Positions 22,501 to 31,984 of a DNA stretch of 64,000 nucleotides are shown here, piece after piece; positions within the stretch are counted from its first letter, which is position 1, and every line of letters begins with the position of its first letter. This stretch comes from Turritopsis dohrnii (Eukaryota > Cnidaria > Hydrozoa > Anthoathecata > Oceaniidae). The stretch covers positions 1,488,001-1,552,000 of the forward strand of contig BQMF02000021.1 of NCBI GenBank assembly GCA_027922465.2, read 5' to 3'. The notes under the pieces are model-generated. The model searched no databases, was not told the origin of the DNA, and worked only from the letters and a program-made list of their open reading frames with translations. Both the position numbers and the translations under genes were made by a program.

Positions 22501-25131
22501 TACGACCAACCGTTGCGGAGATACGGTCGGTCAAAGGTTTTGATGACGTCATAGCCGCAGTACTAAATTAAATTTAGGCCCAAATTCTGCGTCACCCCAT
22601 CACCCGTATCGCGGACCCTATAAAACGTCAGTTATCCCTATTGGTTCTCGAGATATTTCCCCAAAAACGTCGCGTTCGATTGGGGATGCAATGCAATGAT
22701 TCCCCCGTGATGCGATAAAAATAACTGTCGTCACGCCGCGTGCTATTATACTAATCGTCAATTGTCAATGGTCTAACGAAAAAATGACCACGATTAAGAA
22801 GATTTTGACCGGTAAAAAACAGAAAAACAAACACTCTCTAAGTTAAATGTGTTGCACACGATTGCGAATTAGTATAAGTAGATAGTATCTCGCGTAAAAA
22901 ATTTTTACGGCTTTAATTTCGAAACGGATGTGCAAGAATCCTGCGTTCCCGTGTGAGAACCCCGTGACGAAAATTTCAATTACGGAATCGGGACTGGAAA
23001 GTGTACTGATGTTGTAGAGCATGAAAAACTGAGCAAAAAAATGTATGGGACCGTTTCGCTACGACCAACGGTTGCGGAGATATGGTCGATAAAAGGTTTT
23101 GATGACGTCATAGCCGCAGTACCAAATTAAATTTAGGCCCAAATTTTGCGTCACCCCATCACCCGTATCGCGGACCCTATAAAACGTCAGTTATCCCTAT
23201 TGGTTCTCGAGATATTTCCCCAAAAACGTCGCGTTCGATTGGGGATGCAATGCAATGATTCCCCCGTGATGCGATAAAAATAACTGTCGTCACGCCGCGT
23301 GCTATTATACTAATCGTCAATTGTCAATGGTCTAACGAAAAAATGACCACGATTAAGAAGATTTTGACCGGTAAAAAACAGAAAAACAAACACTCTCTAA
23401 GTTAAATGTGTTGCACACGATTGCGAATTAGTATAAGTAGATAGTATCTCGCGTAAAAAATTTTTACGGCTTTAATTTCGAAACAGATGTGCAAGAATCC
23501 TGCGTTCCCGTGTGAGAACCCCGTGACGAAAATTTCAATTACGGAATCGGGACTGGAAAGTGTACTGATGTTGTAGAGCATGAAAAACTGAGCAAAAAAA
23601 TGTATGGGACCGTTTCGCTACGACCAACGGTTGCGGAGATATGGTCGATAAAAGGTTTTGATGACGTCATAGCCGCAGTACCAAATTAAATTTAGGCCCA
23701 AATTTTGCGTCACCCCATCACCCGTATCGCGGACCCTAAAAAACGTCAGTTATCCCTATTGGTTCTCGAGATATTTCCCCAAAAACGTCGCGTTCGATTG
23801 GGGATGCAATGCAATGATTCCCCGTGATCATAAAACATCTGACGTCAAATGCCACGTGCTTATACTAATCGTGAATGTGTCTTGCGTGGTCGGACTGCCG
23901 CTATATGACCACGATTAAGAAGATTTTGACCATTAAAAAAACAAAAAGAAAACACTCTCTAAGTTAAATGTGTTACACACGCACGCGGATTAGTATAAGT
24001 AGACTAGTATCCCGGGTAAAAACTTTTTACCGAACTTAACTTCGAAAAGGATGGGTCAAAATCGCCTTTCCCGTGAACAATCCCCGTGATGAAAATTTCA
24101 ATTTAGGAATTGGAAACCGAAAATGTAACTATGTTGTAGAGCTTGAAAAACTGAGCAAAAAAATGTATGGGATGATTTCGCTACGACACACCGTTTCGGA
24201 GATATCGTCGGTCAAAGATTGTGATGACGTCATATCCGCAGTAGCATATAAAATTTAGGACCAAATGTTGTGTCACCCCATCACCCGTATCGCGGACCCT
24301 AAAAAACGTCAGTTATCCCTATTGGTTCTTGAGATATTTCCCCAAAAACGTCGCGTTCGATTAGGGATGCAATGCAATGATTCCCCGTGATTATAAAAAA
24401 CTGACGTCAAATGATGCCACGTGCTTTTGGAATGATCGTGAAAAAAGTGTCTCTCGCTTCTACGTGGTTTTACGCGCACATAAGAGGACGATGACCGCAA
24501 ATTTAAACTAAATATGTCACTCTCTAAAATAAAAGTGGGATGCACAACGCGAATTAGTATAATAAGACTAGTATCCCGGGTAAAAACTTTTTACCGAACT
24601 TAACTTCGAAAACATTAGGTCAAATCCACCATTCCCGTGTACGTACCCCGTGACGAAAAAATAAATCATGGAATCGCAACTCAAAAGTGTAACCATGTTG
24701 TAGAGCTCGAAAAACTGATCAAAAAAGTGTATGGGATCGTTTCGCTACGACCAACCATTGCAGAGATATCCTCGATCAAAGATTTTGATGACGTCATATC
24801 CGCAGTACCAAATAAAGTTTAGGCCCAAATGATGCGTCATCCCATCACCCGTATCGCTGACCCCAAAAAACGTCAGTTATCCCTATTGGTTCTTGAGATA
24901 TTTCCCCAAAAACGTCGCGTTCGATTAGGGATGCAATGCAATGATTCCCCGTGATTATAAAAAACTGACGTCAAATGATGCCACGTGCTTTTGGAATGAT
25001 CGTGAAAAAAGTGTCTCTCGACTCTACGTGGTTTTACGCGCACATAAGAGGACGATGACCGTAAAAATTAAACAAATACATCACTCTCTAAAATAAAAGT
25101 GTGACACACAACGCGAATTAGTATATATAGA

Positions 25132-27553
25132 CTAGTATCCCGGGTAAAAACTTTTTACCGAACTTAACTTCGAAAACATTAGGTCAAATCCACCATTCCC
25201 TGCGTGTACGTACCCCATGATGAAAAAATAAATCATAGAATCGCAACTCAAAAACATCCCAGGCGGCGTCGCTCGCCACCCTTGTTCAGTATGCGTTGTG
25301 TCGCAGAATTTAACTCTTTTCTTTTCAGGCATTAATTTTTTAATTCATTTCTTACATTCAGAAAATTTAAAACAGAAACAAATAGCAACATGGCTCAGAA
25401 TATATATTCATACGCAGAAGAGAAGTAACTTTAATGTAAAAAAACGCAATATATAACTCAGAACCGTTAACCCAGACATACAAAACCAAACATTGAATAA
25501 TATTACAAAAATGATACCTTCCAACTTTTTCTTTTGTTCATAAGTTACTACTGGACCGCAACCATTAATGAATTTTTGAAATGATATATTTAGTTCTTCC
25601 CAAAACCATCAACATCATGATTAAAACCATGAGTTTCATTTCTTTGTGCTTTTTTTATTATTGCCTAAAAGAATAATATTTCAATTGTAATACCGAAAAT
25701 ACAAAAAAAACAAAACAAAAAACAAAAAAAAAGGAAATTCAAGTACGCATTTATCCTAAAAACAATAACTAAGAACAAAAATTTACACAGAAGATAAAAA
25801 GTCACAAATAAAATCATACACCCAAAGTTATATACCTAGGCATAGTACGTAAACGATTACCATAACACAAAATCATTGCACAGTCATTTAAATTACATAA
25901 TCCATTCTTCTCTTAAGTAACCCTCTCAACATTATAACCCATCATGTGCTTCATTTCTACTTAACAGATGAAAACATTAAAAAAACATATACAAAAAACC
26001 TAATCATGCTATGACGAAATCTAAAGAAAAACAAAACAAAGTAAAAGAAACTTTGAAAATATATAAACCTTAAAAATAATAATTAAAAACACAAACGTAA
26101 TGACAGAATTAGTATAGCTGAAAAATTTTTAACATATGAAAACATTCGTGGAGCCATTTTTTATTTCCAGTTCAAAGTTCCTCCTCTGCGCTGGAAAATT
26201 CAAAACACAACAGTAAACATCCCTCTTATCCTTTATTTATCCACTAATACTAACTGTGTTTTAACTAAATAGATATTATTTTAACTTTACCTTTCAATAC
26301 CAATTCACATCATCATGATAGTAAACAACAATATTGATCATGTTCTGTAGCCATTATCAAACACTTCTAAACTCTTTTACTTTCTATATTTCATACCTGT
26401 AAACAAATTAATAACACTCGATTAACTTTCCAGCAAACTTTCCTATTGTAAACATACACTTTCTATTTGTTTTCTACTGCAATTTCACTACCATTTTTAT
26501 ACAGTGAAAGACATAAAAATGCTTTCTTCGTAACTTCATAACTGTGGAGCCATTTTGAAATAAATAAAATAAGGAACAGTTCGTTACCAAAACAAATCAG
26601 TAACTGCTCGTGTAGGACCTGCATCTTTATGATCTGATCGTTTTAACTCTGTTTTTATTCTCTTTTAACGCTGTATTTACTAAATCCGTTTGACTCATGT
26701 ACTTACGTATATTACTTTATATCTTTTCCAAACAATTTTCCACCGAAAAAAAGTAAAACCATTTTCACCAATGTAAATAAACATCATCCTTTCTTCAACT
26801 TCATCTACACTACTTCTGTACTGCTGCACTCCCGTAACTATTTGATAACTATAAAAAGAAATTCGTAAAATCAGCACGACTTTCTTCCACTCGTTCTTCG
26901 TTTGGTTTTCATCTGAAAAAACCTATATATATAAAAAAACAAACATCTGTTCAAAAACTCACGTGTGCTACCTGCTAACTAATCACTTACACACATGCTG
27001 CTGCCTGTTCTTTTATTAATCGTTCGATCTTTCTGCAGCTTATCTTTTAAAAACTTCATTGCGCTTCTTCTGTATATCTAAATATGATTTTTCATTGTAA
27101 ACAAATAACTAACTCACTTGCTACCCCTGTTGTTTTATTAATAAGAGTAAAAGTTTAGCAAAACGTTTTATAATAATAACAATACCTTCGTGTTTCTTCG
27201 TCAGTTCTTTCGTCGATTTGCTGCCTAAAACAATCAAATTTATTATTCGTATACAAAAAGAAACCCGTCTTCTTCGCGAAGTTTCTTGCTCACGAAATGA
27301 TCGTTGACAAATTTCGAACGAAGACGTTGCATTGCTCGCACTCCTCCAAAGACGTTTTTCGGCTGATTTCCACTGCGCAAACCAAAATAACAAAACGGAG
27401 GAGCATATACTAATCAAAAAAATCGCTCTCGCTTTGGCGTGGTTTTACGACGAAAAGGGAAAAAATAAGAAGGATTTGACCGTGAAAAAAAAACAAATAT
27501 GTCACTCTCTAAAATAAAAGTGGTATGCACAATCGCGGATTATTATAATAAGA
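25132..27553 (-). mobile_element. Longest Helitron unit 13 (2.4 kb) with exon-like cargo
   Basis: On the minus strand it starts TCTTATTATAATAATCC and shares the usual 5' block (ATACCACTTTTATTTTAGAG). It then carries a possible first exon from about 27330 (MQRLRSKFVNDHFVSKKLRE) and further exon-like blocks bordered by TTTTAG and GTATTG or GTAAGT. One block at about 27190-27228 reads KSTKELTKKHE. It closes with the standard array 3' end. At 25256-25285 there is a degraded copy of a different Helitron 3' terminus, apparently bypassed. No reading frame could be joined end to end, so the cargo is a fragment or a decayed gene. Confidence 0.6.
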
Positions 27554-27866
27554 CTAGACGCCAAGGCGTCGTCGCACGCCGCCAACGATCAACATGCATT
27601 TGAGGTAAAACATTTCTTACCGGCTTTTATTTCGAAAATGATCCTTTTATTCAAATCCCGTGTGGAAGCGTATAAACGTCGTTGTATGTACTGATAAAAA
27701 AACTGACGTCAAATCAATGAATCTGACGTCATTACTGAGAAAAAAGCGTTCTCGCATCTACGTGGCTTTACGCGGCCAATATAGGAAATCCTACGTAAAA
27801 TTTAGTTAAATATATCACTCTCTAAAATAAAAGTGGTATGCACAATCGCGGATTATTATAATAAGA
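27554..27866 (-). mobile_element. Terminal Helitron unit 14 with a different 3' hairpin
   Basis: It is 313 bp. Its 5' end (TCTTATTATAATAATCC) and first 50 bases match unit 13. Its 3' end is a hairpin ACGCCTTGGCGT followed by CTAG, close to the GCCGCCTTGGCGGCTAG ends of the plus-strand Helitrons at 3-7 kb and unlike the other array members. The right flank is T, the expected insertion base. Confidence 0.7.
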
Positions 27867-28275
27867 TATTTCGTTTTATTCCCAAAAGTATATATGTGTG
27901 GGCAATGATCGTTAATGACCCCAACAATGGCCAATGGTTGTTTTGTATTTAAAGCTGACCGGATTTTTTTTTCTTGTAGTAACCATTGATTTTGCAGGTG
28001 GTTACATGCTGGTTTCAGGTGAACCAGTAGACATTCGCTTAATGGAAAATTTTTGTCTTTATTCAATCTGACTTCTCTTCTCTGATTTAAGATTTTCTCC
28101 AAGAAGGCATTGCATTTTCGACAAATAGTTTCTGAAAGGCTGTCATCAACATGTATGTTTACACCACATACCGTTGAAATTTTTCTGCTTAAGTTTTTTT
28201 TTTCACCAGACACAGGTTGTACTATTTACGAAAAGCTATTGTCAGTAAGACTGCACAATCTGCATGTTCCTCCAA
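27867..28275 (-). pseudogene. Zinc-finger protein remnant (CRLC ... CRKC), interrupted
   Basis: On the minus strand the frame reads GGTCRLCSLTDNSFS, a stop, then IVQPVSGEKKNLSRKISTVC. It continues with GVNIHVDDSLSETICRKCNA. The paired CxxC motifs about 60 residues apart, with an acidic D-D-S-L segment before the second pair, resemble ZAD-like treble-clef zinc fingers. An ATG-started ORF runs from 28213 down into the Helitron array. One in-frame stop (near 28225) breaks the first finger from the rest. It sits inside the right end of the 73-bp-TIR element, convergent with the helicase remnant, and may be part of that element's gene set. Role unknown. Confidence 0.4.
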
Positions 28276-28703
28276 CTCTAGGTTTTCGAGAATAGAATTT
28301 TTTAGGTGTAATTTTCAATAACTCTTCGTACATTTAACTAAAAAATTATATTCATCAGTCAACTGATATGCCACTTGAAAATTGAACGGCACAAATTAGT
28401 CAGAGAACTAAAAGTCACACTGCAGCCTTTTTTAACTAAAAAATATTTTATTAAAATTTTTATTATCCTATCAAGTTTGGCCAAAAACACTTGTAGATGA
28501 AGGGTTGGTAAGTTGGAATGTATGCAAATTAAGGAAAAACAAAAATATAATGGTTTTCCAAAAACAATGAATTTATAAAATTTTCTCTTCCAAACCACGT
28601 GCTCGGACTTTCATTCTCGCTACTGCGTTTACCATTTTGATAAACAACGCGCTGCTTAAATATTATTCGAGGATCCTGCTGAACCAATGAAATCAGAGAA
28701 CGC
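28276..28703. other. Interior of the 73-bp-TIR element, right side; no gene
   Basis: AT-rich non-coding stretch between the zinc-finger remnant and the right terminal repeat. The 79-codon minus ORF at 28359-28598 shows no domain. Confidence 0.35.
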
Positions 28704-28776
28704 AGCAGCCGGGACCAGGGTCTTCTTCGCCGCCATCCGTATATCGAAAAGGCAAGAAACCCTGGGTTCGAGGTTG
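28704..28776 (-). repeat. Right 73-bp terminal inverted repeat
   Basis: Perfect inverted copy of 15914-15986. It is followed directly by the second copy of the 10-bp target duplication GTTCAAGCTG at 28777-28786. Confidence 0.9.
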
Positions 28777-28875
28777 GTTCAAGCTGCTCTCACTGCCGCA
28801 GATAATCTAAGTGTTTATATTGAAAACTTAAGTGACTCAAACTTGTTGAAAGCCGTATCAGAGTTTTCAGAGTAA

Positions 28876-30088
28876 GAACAAATTAGACTGCAACGAGTAT
28901 CTCAAAAGAAAATTCTTTTTGGAAGCTCTTAAAAACAATGTCATGGTATATACGTCAGCTGCAATTCATGTTCTATACATATAGAAACCAGTCAGTATTG
29001 ATCTGATCTTCACATTAATAAGCTGTTTTTTTATATCCTATGAACATCAATAATATTTGCAAGAGACGTTTTGACATCTAAGAAATCGTTTTACTATTCT
29101 CACATTCCCATTGCGATTGTTTCTGTCCAACTTTTGCAAAATCCCTATATAAATGGTATCAGCAGCTATAAGTTATGTCAGCTTCAAGAGGAGGATATAA
29201 GCACAACATTTGATGAATTTTCATATTTGATAAAAAAAAAACCCTCTGCTTAGCGACCACATCCAATCAATGACCATTTCCAGTTGGTCCTTAGAAGTGG
29301 TCGCTATTAGAGGTTCCACCATAGTTTCTTCATCAAAGAGCATTCGATAAAGAATACAATGATTGGCTTTCGTACGAAGTATTAATTCAGTTGGAAAAAG
29401 GAGTCAATATTACGTTAAGTTTATCTGATTTTGAAACCCTTCCACGCATCTTGGATCGTTAACCTTAAACAGCTATCCATTAATAGAGACACGTAATTAT
29501 CAATGGTTTCAATGATATTGGGAAATCAGAAAGTTCCAAGATTGTTTAAAACCCTTTCAGAGAGATCTGAAGAAGCAAAACTTTCCATTTATATTATTGT
29601 ATGTTGCGTTATTAAAGAAGGAGTTGATAACTGACATTTTAGTCTATAGAACATCACTGTTAGAGTCTGTTACAAAAGTATTAGCATTTTGTCCATCCGA
29701 CACGATAACTTGTTTCAATTTTTTTGACTATCATCCTTGTAGAAATCAAGTTTTGTAAAGTCTATTCTAGTATACTTTCGAAAAACGTTTGCTTGATATT
29801 GTATCATAACGTGCTGTTTATATACCCCTAAGTATCGATTTGTCCGTCCGACATAAAACATGCACTTTTGTAACAGACCCTAAACTTTTCACCTCAAAAT
29901 TGACAAAAATATAATCATAACAATCACTACTCATCTTAAGTTATTTGAACCGAAAGGAAGGAGAAATGTTAGTGCTAAATGTGAAGATGAAAATGAAAAT
30001 TTTCGTCACCTTCAAAAAAATCACTTTTGTCTGACATTGTTTTGTGAAAGTTTTGTTTTGCATGGTTCAGTAAAAAAATAACCTAGAA
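28876..30088. other. Tigger-like 3' part and spacer; no intact gene
   Basis: 28876-29325 is the 3' untranslated part and inverted end of the Tigger-like element. Beyond it, around 29343-29462, a short open frame (AFDKEYNDWLSYEVLIQLEK) ends in TAA. It is protein-like in composition but is not recognised. The remainder is AT-rich spacer. Confidence 0.35.
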
Positions 30089-30240
30089 CCCAAGATGAAA
30101 TACCTTGCAAGGATTGTATACATCGGTGAAACAAAACGAAAGTTTAAACAACGTGTTCAAGAACGTGTTAATCATTTTTCAAAAACGAGGCTGTTAGAAA
30201 AAAAGGCCCAGTTCAAAATTTTGAATAGTTTCAACCAAAG
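30089..30240 (+). pseudogene. GIY-YIG-type fragment, probably from a Penelope-like retroelement
   Basis: The bases encode EIPCKDC and then, after a small frame break, YIGETKRKFKQRVQERVNHF. The IPCxxC followed by YIGET(K/G)R, a basic tract and a conserved Glu/His region matches the GIY-YIG endonuclease found at the C-terminus of Penelope-like elements. Only about 50 codons survive and no reverse transcriptase is nearby. It is a fragment. Confidence 0.45.
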
Positions 30241-30952
30241 ACCAACTTCCATCAATAAAATTTCCGGTTAGGTTGAGTGCTACCTATTTGTTTTTTTCCC
30301 CTGTCTATCGCCTTTTCAGGCTTTTGTTCTTCAATAGTTTAAACTGGTATATCAAATGGTTTCGCAACCCTTTGATCAACGGGATCCAAATACAGGTATG
30401 AAACTGACTCCATAGTTTTTGGAATAGCAGTTCTCCGAGCAGTAAAAAGTTGTTTTTATTTCTCAAAAAATAAACAAATAAATAGTTTTTGGAATAATCA
30501 GCCAAATAAAAGAGCCCATACCGGTGTTAGGCTTCCTTTTTAGACGGTATGGCAGTATTTGACTCAAAATTTTGACGGCGGTATGACGATATTGCTATTG
30601 GAGACCTGCAAAAAACGTGCCACAAATTCTGTCGGTATTCTTTGATGTCTCGCGAAAAGAAAAATATTGCTTGCAAAAAATAATGAACCGTTTCGTTATT
30701 TTTTTAAAATTTTTCAGAATTTTCAAGAAAACTTTAAAACATTTAATTCCTTTAAAAAGACAAAATACATCGCAAAATTTTTCTTTAACAATGTCTGAAG
30801 GAAAACTTGCAAATATTTCGAAAGAAAGTGTATCGGGGCCTTAACCTTACTTGATACTTTTTTATAAAGTAGACACGAAATATTCTCTTTAGTACACGCT
30901 ACATTCTTGGCTTGCCAACAACAAGCAACTACCTTATTACATGAAATGTGTA
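30241..30952. other. No gene seen
   Basis: AT-rich spacer. ORFs at 30305-30505 (minus) and 30617-30844 (plus) have no domain. Confidence 0.35.
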
Positions 30953-31129
30953 AAGGCCGGTTTTCAGTTCAATCGCTGCGGTCGCGCGACTGAGCGAACA
31001 GCTTTCTCATTCGCTCAGTAGTTGAAATGATTTGAACTACCAGGCGAATGAGATTGCGTCAGCCAATGACAAATCAGATCGCTCATTCGTGCGACCACAG
31101 CGAATAATGACTTGAAAACCGGCCTTTTA
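30953..31129 (+). mobile_element. MITE with AAGGCCGGTTTTC ends, copy 1
   Basis: It starts AAGGCCGGTTTTCAGTTC and ends GAAAACCGGCCTT, so the terminal 13 bases are inverted. The interior (CGCTCAGTAGTTGAAATG, ACCAGGCGAATGAGA) is GC-richer than its surroundings. A second copy lies inverted at 62117-62275. TIRs beginning AGGC or GGCC with a TTA-type duplication (clear at the second copy) suggest PIF/Harbinger. Confidence 0.75.
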
Positions 31130-31389
31130 AAGCAAGTAATTAACGGTCGAAATTGAAATTGAAATTGAAAATATATTTACCGCAAAATGGCAGAAGGGAC
31201 ACCATCTAGTTAAAAACTATTACAATAGGTGCAACCTAATATAGAAATAAAAAGTCCGAAATTAACAGAAGAAAAGAAAAACCAGAACTAAAAATATAAC
31301 TACTGCCCAGAGAGGACGCTACTAATAATTCTACATGCAAGATGTGCCAGGATATACTATTCAAAAAAAAACACAAGAAGCCGCTTGGC

Positions 31390-31880
31390 TTGAAGACTTC
31401 AGGACGTAATAGAACGATACAGATCTGGTTTCAAAAATACAAACTTGCCGAATTGCCAAATTATGGTCAAATCTAACAAAATGACTGGCAAATTCAAAAT
31501 CAACATCTTCCATTTGTGCTTTGTACAAATTTTTATGGCTATTAAAGAACTTTCGAAATTTGGTACAAATTTGGCCCAAATTGTTCATTGTTGGTCAAAT
31601 CAGACAAAATGACTGTCAAATTTGAAATCAGCACCATTCAGTTGTGTTCCGCGTAGAAGTTCATGAAAATCGAAAAACTTTTGAAATTTCGCCCAAATTG
31701 TCCAATTTTAGTCAAATCTGACTAAAACCATTGTCAAATTCGAAATCAGCATCTTCCAAATGTGATCCGTGCAAAATTTTATGAAAATTGAAGAATTTTC
31801 GAAATTTGGTCCAAATTTGGCCTAAATTGCCCAATTTTAGTCAAACCTGGCAAAATCATTGTCAAATTCGAAACCAGCAA
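31390..31880. repeat. Imperfect ~120-bp tandem repeats in the retrotransposon 3' UTR
   Basis: Four diverged units begin GTCAAATCTAACAAAATG, GTCAAATCAGAC, GTCAAATCTGAC and GTCAAACCTGGC at about 31465, 31595, 31712 and 31839. They contain shared TTCGAAATTTGGTCC-like and CAAATT-rich text. They lie in the 3' UTR region of the retrotransposon. An ATA microsatellite follows at 31888. Confidence 0.6.
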
Positions 31881-31984
31881 CCAGCATAATAATAATAATA
31901 GTGCTCATTTACTGTTCCATACAGTTGTTAAGGAAATATCTATTTAGAATAGACTTTAGTTTAGAGTAAGAAAGTTCAGCAAGC

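Larger units (their letters stand above)
17305..27866 (-). mobile_element. Head-to-tail array of 14 Helitron units
   Basis: Read on the minus strand, each unit begins with a Helitron-type 5' end (TCTATATATACTAATTCGCG and variants). Most end in a hairpin (GGTAAAAAGTTTTTACC or the CGTAAAA variant), then CGGGATA or CGCGATA, then CTAG. Plus-coordinate starts are 17305, 17866, 19508, 20069, 20628, 21193, 21759, 22321, 22883, 23442, 24004, 24568, 25132 and 27554; the array ends at 27866. Eleven units are 559-566 bp; the others are 1642, 2422 and 313 bp. Most junctions are exactly CTAG then TC with nothing between. The outer flanks are A and T, as expected for insertion between A and T. The short units encode no Rep/helicase. 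Two 3'-end subtypes occur, in blocks. Confidence 0.88.
15914..28776. mobile_element. 12.9-kb TIR element with 10-bp target duplication, carrying a Helitron array
   Basis: The first 73 bases (15914-15986) are a perfect inverted copy of the last 73 (28704-28776). The ends begin CAACCTCGAACCCAGGGTTT and also contain CGATATACGGATGGCGGCG. The flanking duplication is GTTCAAGCTG (15904-15913 and 28777-28786). Excising the element restores the interrupted reading frame of the host transposon. A 10-bp duplication is usual for Mutator-like elements, though the superfamily is not proved. Its own sequence is only about 2.3 kb (15987-17304 and 27867-28703), with remnants of a helicase and a zinc-finger protein. 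The rest is a later Helitron array. Confidence 0.8.
15598..28875 (+). pseudogene. C-terminal remnant of a Tigger-like transposase, split by insertion
   Basis: From 15598 one frame reads CGYSKGILESRDTEVAQDD and continues with FAELHALVTDMSPE. After a frameshift near 15715 it reads DEDVISFVETVDTASSTWTE. An acidic tract follows, ending NVQAA at 15913. The same codons resume at 28783-28875 as QAALTAADNLSVYIENLSDS and stop at TAA. Removing the insertion and one copy of the 10-bp duplication joins the reading frame exactly. Acidic linkers ending in a short helical domain are typical of CENP-B/Tigger-like transposases. The catalytic domain is absent, so this is a dead remnant. Family assignment is by resemblance only. 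Confidence 0.6.
15439..29325 (+). mobile_element. Pogo/Tigger-like element, internally deleted and split by a later insertion
   Basis: The left end contains CTCTAATAGCGACCACCTCT and repeated CGACCAC blocks. The right end (29270-29325) read in reverse gives CCTCTAATAGCGACCACTTC. GACCAC-rich ends like these are typical of Tigger/pogo elements of the Tc1-mariner superfamily. Between them lie the two halves of a transposase C-terminus (15598-15913 and 28787-28875), separated by the 12.9-kb insertion at 15914-28776. The N-terminal part and the catalytic domain are missing, so the copy was already a deletion derivative. Outer boundaries are approximate and a TA target duplication was not proved. 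Confidence 0.65.

Noticed and set aside
17375..24822. Repeated 61-codon plus-strand ORFs beginning MYVPRDEKINHRIATQ (and the 78-codon minus ORFs)
   Set aside because: They recur because each lies in a copy of the same Helitron unit. Lengths match by descent; other units have stops in these frames and there is no domain.
17305..27866. Satellite DNA or CRISPR-like array
   Set aside because: The units have Helitron TC and CTAG ends, variable length (313-2422 bp) and A/T flanks. There are no short repeats with unique spacers.
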